From Muribaculaceae bacterium (GTDB lineage Bacteria > Bacteroidota > Bacteroidia > Bacteroidales > Muribaculaceae), in assembly GCA_017619355.1 (NCBI GenBank), contig JAFZSO010000054.1, forward strand, positions 1-48,388: a stretch of DNA of 48,388 nucleotides, given 5' to 3'. A program made the position numbers and the translations under genes. Below are positions 43,723-48,388 of the stretch, in pieces (the stretch's first letter is position 1; every line of letters starts with the position of its first letter). The notes beneath the pieces were generated by a model. That model saw only the letters and a program-made list of their open reading frames with translations, was not told the DNA's origin and made no database searches.

Positions 43723-44796
43723 ATGGAAAAACAGTTTTACGAAAAACAAAGCAATTTTTCACCTATCCTGAATATTGCAAAAGCATTAATAAAGGAAAGA
43801 GGGCACAAAGACATTTTTGATATTATTACAAATGCAAAGTTTTCCGTAGTTAATACAGACTATGATGGATGGAATGGTGGAATATACGGATATACTGTAT
43901 TTCTAAGTTTGCCTATTAAACAATATACGTCTTTTACATCTGATAGAATAAATGAAATCGAAAAGATTATTGCCGATTCTCTGAATGAAGCAACTAGAGG
44001 AGACGAGCATAATTATTTCAATGTACAAATTAGACCAACGCTTAGTAACGAAGACATCGATTGGAACGCAATAGGCGGATTAAATGGCAAAGTCAGGCTT
44101 AAACAGAATCTTGAAACCATTAGGAGTATCATGACTTCAGTTGCAACAGGAGGTCCTCAAATAAAAGAAGAAGAGACAAGATATAAAAGACTACACAAAC
44201 AAATTGAACAAGATTGCAAGAAGTTAAATCTCATTTACAATAACACATTTCTTAGTTTGTGGGATTGGTATGGGAAGTGGAAGGCTTACTTACCTTCATA
44301 CCAAGAGCGTAGAGTTTTTATTCGAGATCTTTTTGCTCCAACTTTAGCATATTTCGATGAAGATGAGATCAATGACAATATTGATACTTTTATAAAACTA
44401 GATGATTGGGAAAGAATCAAAAGGACAGTAATAAAAATAAAGAGAGATAGCAATAGTGCTAAAGATGAAGAAGATTTCCAAAGAATAGGTCTTTTATGCC
44501 GTGATGTTATTATTTCTTTGGCTCAAGCAGTGTATAATCCGACAAAACATGGAACTGAAGATGAAAAGGGTGTTATCATAGGGAATACCGATGTTGTTAG
44601 AATGATTGGAAATTATATAAGTTCAGAGCTTTCTGGAAGTTCTAATGAAGAATTGAGAGCATACGCAAAAAACACCAATAAACTAGCAAACAGGCTTACA
44701 CACGAGAGAAATTCAACAAAAAAGGATATGCTATTAACTGTTTCGTCCACGATTGCTTTAATTAACTTTATTGGTATAATTGATGAAAAATATTGA
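43723..44796 (+). CDS. Uncharacterised 357-aa partner of a TIR protein (candidate defence sensor)
   Basis: I cannot assign a named family. Three regions can be described. Residues 12-115 are alpha-beta with NTDYDGWNGGIYGYTVFLSL, a motif I associate from memory with proteins linked to TIR effectors. Residues 150-235 are helical and basic/aromatic (LSLWDWYGKWKAYLPSYQER), resembling a helical scaffold. Residues 250-357 form a helical domain (CRDVIISLAQAVYNPTKHG; NKLANRLTHERNSTKKDML) that resembles abortive-infection C-terminal or HEPN-like domains, but the classic RxxxxH ribonuclease motif is not clear (R324-LT-H327). There is no signal peptide or membrane segment. The ATG at 43723 is chosen over an in-frame codon at 43639 that lies within the promoter. 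Stop and TIR start are 2 bp apart. Confidence 0.75.
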   Translation: MEKQFYEKQSNFSPILNIAKALIKERGHKDIFDIITNAKFSVVNTDYDGWNGGIYGYTVFLSLPIKQYTSFTSDRINEIEKIIADSLNEATRGDEHNYFNVQIRPTLSNEDIDWNAIGGLNGKVRLKQNLETIRSIMTSVATGGPQIKEEETRYKRLHKQIEQDCKKLNLIYNNTFLSLWDWYGKWKAYLPSYQERRVFIRDLFAPTLAYFDEDEINDNIDTFIKLDDWERIKRTVIKIKRDSNSAKDEEDFQRIGLLCRDVIISLAQAVYNPTKHGTEDEKGVIIGNTDVVRMIGNYISSELSGSSNEELRAYAKNTNKLANRLTHERNSTKKDMLLTVSSTIALINFIGIIDEKY

Positions 44797-44798
44797 AC

Positions 44799-45572
44799 AT
44801 GAAAAAAGTAATATATACCATTGCTTTAGAATGCAAAGAATTTACTAAAAATAATATTGCCTTCTTTAAACAATTACAAGCCGGTAAGTGGGCCTTCTTT
44901 GTAACAGGTGCGAACAAACAATACAAAACACTTTTACTTTCACTTTGCGTGTCTGCCAAAAACAAGTATCCGATTATCGCAGAGAAATTGAAAGAACATG
45001 TTTATCAATATGATAATAACACCGTAATCCATCAGAGCGCTATAGACGAGTTAATTGACTACATTATTACTATAGAACAAACCTCCTTGGGAGACAGAAA
45101 GTTTTTTGTTAGCCATGCATCCGCAGATGCTTCAATAGTTAATGCTTTTGTAAAAGAGATTTTAATGTTAGGTTGTGGTTTTTCTTCTTCAGATATCTTC
45201 TGTACATTAGACCACACAGCAATTCGCACTGGCGATGATTTCAGAAATGAAATAATCAAAAATATGAAAGGTTGTGATTACATTATGTGTATGATTTCTG
45301 ATAACTATAGGAATAGTGAGGTCTGTCAAAACGAGTTGGGTGCTGCATGGGCATTGGAAAATAAGAGGATTTTGCCTTTTAAGTTCCCAAACATTAAGTT
45401 TACGGAAATTGGCTTTCTCAATGTTATCAAACAAACGGCAGATATTACAGATGACTCAAAGTTAGATGAACTTTATATGGAACTTTGCGAATGCTATAGC
45501 TTGCAACAAGATTGGATTAATTTTAATCAAAGAAAAGCCGATTTTATAAAAGTGGTGAAACATAATCTCTAA
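44799..45572 (+). CDS. TIR-domain protein with novel N-terminal region (candidate NADase effector)
   Basis: A 257-aa cytoplasmic protein. Residues 100-225 are a TIR domain: first strand RKFFVSHASAD (100-110), the BB-loop area RTGDDFRNEI, and NSEVCQNELGAAW with E179 as the expected catalytic glutamate after an S-x-x-C. Bacterial TIR domains of this type use NAD+, either depleting it or making a signalling nucleotide, during phage defence. Residues 1-98 (MKKVIYTIALECKEFTKNNI, WAFFVTGANKQYKTLLLS) form a helical module I do not recognise. Neither SIR2 nor SMODS-type genes are adjacent, so it is not a standard Thoeris or CBASS locus. It is probably translated together with the preceding 357-aa protein. 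Confidence 0.9.
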   Translation: MKKVIYTIALECKEFTKNNIAFFKQLQAGKWAFFVTGANKQYKTLLLSLCVSAKNKYPIIAEKLKEHVYQYDNNTVIHQSAIDELIDYIITIEQTSLGDRKFFVSHASADASIVNAFVKEILMLGCGFSSSDIFCTLDHTAIRTGDDFRNEIIKNMKGCDYIMCMISDNYRNSEVCQNELGAAWALENKRILPFKFPNIKFTEIGFLNVIKQTADITDDSKLDELYMELCECYSLQQDWINFNQRKADFIKVVKHNL

Positions 45573-45617
45573 TATAGACGATTAAATACCAAATATTCCC
45601 AATTAACATTTACTACT

Positions 45618-45692
45618 ATGGCACTACCTATTGACTTGCTGAAGAAACAGAAGATAGTGTCCAACCGCATCGATGATGTCAGCAATGCTTGA
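45618..45692 (+). pseudogene. Remnant N-terminus of an AlbA/Schlafen-type ATP-binding protein
   Basis: A 24-residue frame beginning MALPIDLLKKQKIVSNRI has the start typical of AlbA_2 (Schlafen-like) DNA-binding/ATP-binding proteins, which usually open with MALPI and soon reach an ESxRIEFK motif. Here the frame leaves the family after RI and stops within six codons; the remaining several hundred residues are absent. It is likely the stump of a third gene of the defence region, cut by the adjoining repeat element. The match is short, so this is tentative. Confidence 0.5.
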
Positions 45693-45838
45693 GGACCATA
45701 TCAAACAAAGTCCCGAAGATTTGCAATTACCATTTCCAACCCTCTCTCCATCCCTTATCTTCGCCCGCACGAACCTTAAATTAAATCATCATGTTAACAA
45801 TTTTCACTTCTTTCTTCCCGAGTACTCCGAGTTCTACG

Positions 45839-45920
45839 AACCCCGAAGGGCTCGGGGAAATTCCAAAGTCAAAGTCGTGCGAAGCACGGTGGACGGTGCC
45901 GCAGGCATTGGAACTCGACC
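45839..45920 (+). repeat. Third structured unit with covarying stems
   Basis: AACCCCGAAGGGCTCG is followed by closing stem TTCCAA (45861-45866) pairing with TTGGAA (45908-45913), hairpin GTGC-GAA-GCAC (45877-45887) and hairpin TGCC-GCA-GGCA (45897-45907), then CTCGACC. Compared with unit 1 at 16.7 kb, the closing stem and the second hairpin have both changed on both strands so that pairing is kept. Confidence 0.75.
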
Positions 45921-45950
45921 CAACGCAGTATAATCTCAATCGATCGTACC

Positions 45951-46004
45951 ACTTTCGTCAACCCTATCATACCACTTTCGTCAACCCTATCGTACCACTT
46001 TCGT
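45951..46004. repeat. Three 23-bp direct repeats containing TACCACTTTCGTCA
   Basis: ACTTTCGT begins at 45951, 45974 and 45997, each within a TACCACTTTCGTCA core and joined by ACCCTATC. The inverse word ACGAAAG forms the array in copy 1. No spacers separate the units, so this is not a CRISPR. Confidence 0.7.
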
Positions 46005-46063
46005 CAGCCTTCGTTTTCATCAATCACCTGAAAATCAATATATTCCAAATTTTCCAATTTTTT

Positions 46064-46099
46064 CCATCCTTCCCATCCTTCCCATCCTTCCCATCTATC
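46064..46099. repeat. 9-bp pyrimidine tandem repeat (CCATCCTTC, three perfect plus one degenerate)
   Basis: Head-to-tail 9-bp units in a strongly pyrimidine-biased strand. A degenerate version lies in copy 1 at about 17029-17056. Confidence 0.7.
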
Positions 46100-46165
46100 C
46101 CATTCGTCCCAAGAACCAGTAGGGACAGCGCGTGCGGTGTCCGCCTCGTCATCAATGATAATATC

Positions 46166-46190
46166 CCGCGCGCTTCACCGCGCGGCTTTT
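46166..46190 (+). terminator. GC-rich hairpin within composite repeat, possible terminator
   Basis: CCGCGCG (46166-46172) and CGCGCGG (46179-46185) pair around CTTCAC, followed by CTTTT. A second, weaker hairpin (GAGCT/AGCTC) with a T run follows to 46215. They could insulate the defence island from the gene at 46.4 kb. Confidence 0.5.
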
Positions 46191-46347
46191 CGACGAGCTC
46201 AGCTCGCCGCTTTTTGAATTAATTCCTCTCGCAGTCATTGAAATAATCAATTAATGGTCAATTGGCAGAGACATCACCGTCAGGGCAAAACAACCCACCG
46301 CAACCTCCTCAACTCCTTAGAGCGATATCGATAAAAATCTACTGATT

Positions 46348-46378
46348 TTTGAATATTTCAATTAATTCGCTATCTTTG
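46348..46378 (+). promoter_or_regulatory. Promoter of the coiled-coil secreted protein
   Basis: TTTG at 46348-46351, a 19-bp spacer and TATCTTTG at 46371-46378 match the consensus perfectly; the ATG follows 46 bp later. Confidence 0.8.
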
Positions 46379-46424
46379 CAAATAAGAACATTCACCAACA
46401 AAAACTAATAACGCACTTATAACT

Positions 46425-47075
46425 ATGAAAAAATCATTTATCTACAAGGCTGCATTGGCAATGATGCTCATTGCATGTTTTACACTACAATCGGCCGCCC
46501 AGAGTGGCACGGATGTTGCCTATGAAATTGCGAACCGTTACTACGTGCACCAGGATGCCAAAAAGGGCACACTCAAACTTGTGATCAAGAGTCAAGAAGA
46601 GGTAGAGAAAGTGTTCGGTGTTTCATTTATCGGGCCTATGTCGCCCATCGATTTCGACCGTTATTTCATAATTGCCGTGGTGGTCCCTAAAGAGATTGCC
46701 CAAGCGCGTGTAAAACCCATATCGCTCAAGCGTGACGGCAACAAGCTGCGCTTCTCTTATGCCATCGACGTGAACGACAGGACCGATATGAGCAATCGCT
46801 CCTATGTGGCCATATTGGTCGACCGCAAAGAACCCACCAAAGTCGAGTTCCAGGAAGTCTCTACCACGGGCGGCAGCCTCCAGAACGAGCCCAAAGACTC
46901 GAAGTCGCTGCGCGACCAGCTGAAGTATGTCCAAGCCGAGAACGAACTGCTCAAGCGGCAGGTGCTAGAACTCGATGCCCAGAAAGACGCCCTGCAACGC
47001 AAACTCGCTGATACCTATGAAAAGATGAAAGCCATGCAGCGTGAAATCGACCAGCTAAAAACCCAGCGCCGCTAA
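46425..47075 (+). CDS. Exported protein with C-terminal coiled coil, function unknown
   Basis: A 216-aa exported protein. The signal peptide (MKKSFIYKAALAMMLIACFT) is followed by a beta-rich domain of about 120 residues (TLKLVIKSQEEVEKVFGVSF; FDRYFIIAVVVPKEIAQA) that I cannot name. From about residue 158 to the end runs a coiled coil (LRDQLKYVQAENELLKRQVL, KLADTYEKMKAMQREIDQLK) with regular heptads. Homologues by appearance are common as hypothetical proteins in this order. It could be a periplasmic or outer-membrane-associated structural protein. It has a perfect promoter and is monocistronic; base composition returns to that of the host, so the island ends before it. Confidence 0.75.
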   Translation: MKKSFIYKAALAMMLIACFTLQSAAQSGTDVAYEIANRYYVHQDAKKGTLKLVIKSQEEVEKVFGVSFIGPMSPIDFDRYFIIAVVVPKEIAQARVKPISLKRDGNKLRFSYAIDVNDRTDMSNRSYVAILVDRKEPTKVEFQEVSTTGGSLQNEPKDSKSLRDQLKYVQAENELLKRQVLELDAQKDALQRKLADTYEKMKAMQREIDQLKTQRR

Positions 47076-47109
47076 CCCCCACCACCACTCGTAAGAGACA
47101 TAAAAACAA

Positions 47110-47150
47110 GAAAGTGATAACTTGTTGCGGTGCAACTTGTTATCACTTTC
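47110..47150. terminator. Large imperfect palindrome between the secreted protein and the integrase
   Basis: GAAAGTGATAAC and GTTATCACTTTC form outer arms, then an unpaired TT/TT step, then GTTGC-GGT-GCAAC. It lies 35 bp after the stop. A T-rich flank exists on the minus-strand side only, so it may terminate leftward transcription from the mobile element or both directions. Confidence 0.6.
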
Positions 47151-47295
47151 ATTACGTGTCCAAGATGAGGACATTATGTTGTTGCCCTATGTTTTTGACG
47201 GCGGGCAAAAGTTATTGATATTATTGGAATTTAGTGCTTTAGGCTAATGTTCAAATCTCAAATTGTATCTATAAAAACCATTAGATAACAATTAA

Positions 47296-47334
47296 GTCGT
47301 CAAAAAGTCGTCAAAAATTTTGCCTCGTCAAAAA
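47296..47334. repeat. Direct repeats GTCGTCAAAAA upstream of the integrase
   Basis: GTCGTCAAAAA occurs at 47296-47306 and 47307-47317 back to back, with CTCGTCAAAAA at 47324-47334. They overlap the -33 region of the integrase promoter, so they may be autoregulatory or arm-type integrase-binding sites. Confidence 0.65.
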
Positions 47335-47349
47335 TATTTTGTACCTTTG
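47319..47349 (+). promoter_or_regulatory. Integrase promoter
   Basis: TTTG at 47319-47322, a 19-bp spacer and TACCTTTG at 47342-47349 match the consensus; the ATG is 22 bp downstream. Confidence 0.75.
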
Positions 47350-47371
47350 CAACCAACTAATAATAAGGACT

Positions 47372-48388
47372 ATGGCAAATTTTCAATTTCGGCTCTCATC
47401 TAAGAAAAACAAATTAGGTCGTCAAGAATTGCTTATGCGATTCTATCACGGCAAGTTCCAACAACGTGCCAAAACTGGCATCTTCATCGAAGATAAACCA
47501 GTGTATTGGGATGGCTCTGCTATCGTCAATAAGGCCCGTCTTGTCACTGAAGACGTGATTTATCATCGAGAACAAAAGGAACGTCTCGACAATTTGTGCA
47601 GAATCATTAGCGAAGAATGGGAACAGGTTGACTCGTCAAACGTGAGTGCAACGTGGCTTGACGAAATAGTTGACCGATTTAATCACCCAGAAAAGTATGT
47701 GACAGTTGAAGAAAAGGACAATGCTGCTCGCATCCACATGACATCCGTCTTCAAAGACTTTATCAAGAAGCACAAGGTGTCCGAGAACCGCGAGAAACAC
47801 TTGTGGTCGCTATGGCGCGTGTTCCGTCGCTATGAAGTATGGCGAAGCGTGACATTTGAATTTGAGACCTTCTCACATAGCGACCTTGAGGGCTTCCGCT
47901 CTTTCTTGATTACGGAACACGAGTACTGGGTTCGCGACGAGAAATCGGGACGTATGAAATGCAGTAATCGTCGTTACCTCAGGGCCTATAATCAAGTGAA
48001 TGAGGAGTGTCTTGCCATGGGAAAGAAACTGGAGAAGCGATGCCCGGAGCCACGAAGTAAGAATACGCTGAACAATATCCTCGTGCGCCTGAAGACGTAT
48101 TGGATTTGGTGCATGAAGGAAGGCTATACCGACCGAAATCCGTTCAACAAGTTTGCGATTGAAAGTGCTGAATACGGCACTCCATATTACATAACTGTTG
48201 AAGAGCGGCACCAGCTTGAAGACGCTGAACTAGAAGGTATGGTCGCCGTGCAGCGTGACATCTTCGTCTTCCAGTGTTGCATAGGCTGCCGCGTGGGAGA
48301 CCTCTACAAACTGACCTACGCAAACATTGTTGATGGCATTCTCACCTACACCCCTCGTAAGACAAAAGACAACAACCCCGTGCTTGCC
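47372..48388 (+). CDS. Tyrosine recombinase/integrase, truncated by the window end
   Basis: The first 339 residues of a site-specific integrase of the Bacteroidetes mobile-element type; the frame is open to the last base. The N-terminal MANFQFRLSSKKNKLGRQEL begins an arm-DNA-binding domain. A core-binding helical domain follows at about 120-260 (SVFKDFIKKHKVSENREKHL; RLKTYWIWCMKEGYTDRNPF). The catalytic domain starts near residue 272; the first catalytic arginine is R307 in QCCIGCRVGDLYKL, and a TPRKTKDN segment gives the beta-strand lysine. The HxxR and tyrosine motifs lie beyond the window. It probably belongs to a conjugative or other mobile element that extends to the right. Confidence 0.92.
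   Translation, partial: MANFQFRLSSKKNKLGRQELLMRFYHGKFQQRAKTGIFIEDKPVYWDGSAIVNKARLVTEDVIYHREQKERLDNLCRIISEEWEQVDSSNVSATWLDEIVDRFNHPEKYVTVEEKDNAARIHMTSVFKDFIKKHKVSENREKHLWSLWRVFRRYEVWRSVTFEFETFSHSDLEGFRSFLITEHEYWVRDEKSGRMKCSNRRYLRAYNQVNEECLAMGKKLEKRCPEPRSKNTLNNILVRLKTYWIWCMKEGYTDRNPFNKFAIESAEYGTPYYITVEERHQLEDAELEGMVAVQRDIFVFQCCIGCRVGDLYKLTYANIVDGILTYTPRKTKDNNPVLA

Larger units (their letters stand above)
45729..46321. repeat. Non-coding composite repeat element, copy 2
   Basis: It shares block order with the element at 16574-17268: ACCATTTC, then TATCTTCGCC at the same 27-bp offset (45756-45765); a structured unit containing a 27-bp exact match (45873-45899 equals 16727-16753); GCAGTATAAT (45925-45934); an ACTTTCGT array; a CCTTCCCAT-type tract; a CCGCGCG hairpin; and the identical CTCCTCAACTCCTTAGA end (46305-46321). 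A frame of 86 codons inside it (45673-45933) is composed of these repeats and is not considered a gene. Nothing else is seen in 45573-46424 apart from the AlbA stump and a promoter. Confidence 0.65.

Noticed and set aside
43723-45572. Standard Thoeris locus
   Set aside because: A TIR gene resembling ThsB is present, but the partner lacks the SIR2 and SLOG features of ThsA, so the locus cannot be called Thoeris from sequence.
45673-45933. 86-codon frame after the TIR gene
   Set aside because: It runs through the composite repeat, including the structured unit, and its sequence follows the repeat blocks; no family resemblance.
45951-46004. Short regularly spaced repeats that might be a CRISPR array
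   Set aside because: Only three copies, unit length 23 bp with no unique spacers between units, and no cas genes in the window.

Overview
The window looks like a chromosomal segment of a gut-type Bacteroidales bacterium, most likely Muribaculaceae or Prevotellaceae; I cannot place it below order. The evidence is the conserved purH-mreBCD-PBP2-rodA cluster, many promoters of the Bacteroidetes type (TTTG, 19-21 bp, TAnnTTTG), a gliding-motility-type C-terminal domain, a dockerin-bearing secreted protein, outer-membrane barrel proteins, and an ECF sigma/anti-sigma pair beside a TonB-plug-like protein.

Layout. 0-5.3 kb (minus strand): a secreted CHU_C-domain protein, a lytic transglycosylase and uvrA, tightly packed. 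5.4-9.4 kb: an SNF-type sodium symporter convergent with a Na/Pi cotransporter, then a small trypsin-like protease. 9.6-16.5 kb (plus): a dockerin-tailed secreted protein, purL and an HD hydrolase. 16.6-17.3 kb: a large non-coding composite repeat. 17.3-26 kb (minus): two acetyltransferase-fold genes, then the cell-elongation cluster rodA, mrdA, mreD, mreC, mreB, headed by purH. 26.4-32.4 kb: an outer-membrane barrel, an M16 peptidase, small secreted proteins and an EamA transporter. 32.4-40.2 kb (minus): an AAA ATPase-nuclease, a sigma/anti-sigma/plug-like/retropepsin cassette, and a patatin with a carboxypeptidase-regulatory-like partner. 40.4 kb: a secreted endonuclease/exonuclease/phosphatase-fold protein.

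41.2-45.6 kb is visibly far more AT-rich and reads as an acquired defence island. It holds a YhdJ-like adenine methyltransferase (family specificity ATGCAT) abutting a probable cognate restriction endonuclease, then a two-gene unit: an uncharacterised 357-aa protein followed 2 bp later by a TIR-domain protein. A decayed remnant of an AlbA/Schlafen-type ATPase and a second copy of the composite repeat follow. The window ends inside a tyrosine recombinase that probably marks the start of another mobile element.

Two signals stand out. One is the TIR two-gene unit, a candidate antiphage system that does not match the TIR systems I know by gene content. The other is a modular non-coding repeat present at 16.6-17.3 kb and 45.7-46.3 kb. 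Its roughly 82-nt units keep the same three-way-junction fold although the stem sequences differ: three units carry three different closing stems, each perfectly complementary. That points to selection or copying of a structure rather than a sequence. No tRNA, rRNA or CRISPR array was seen.
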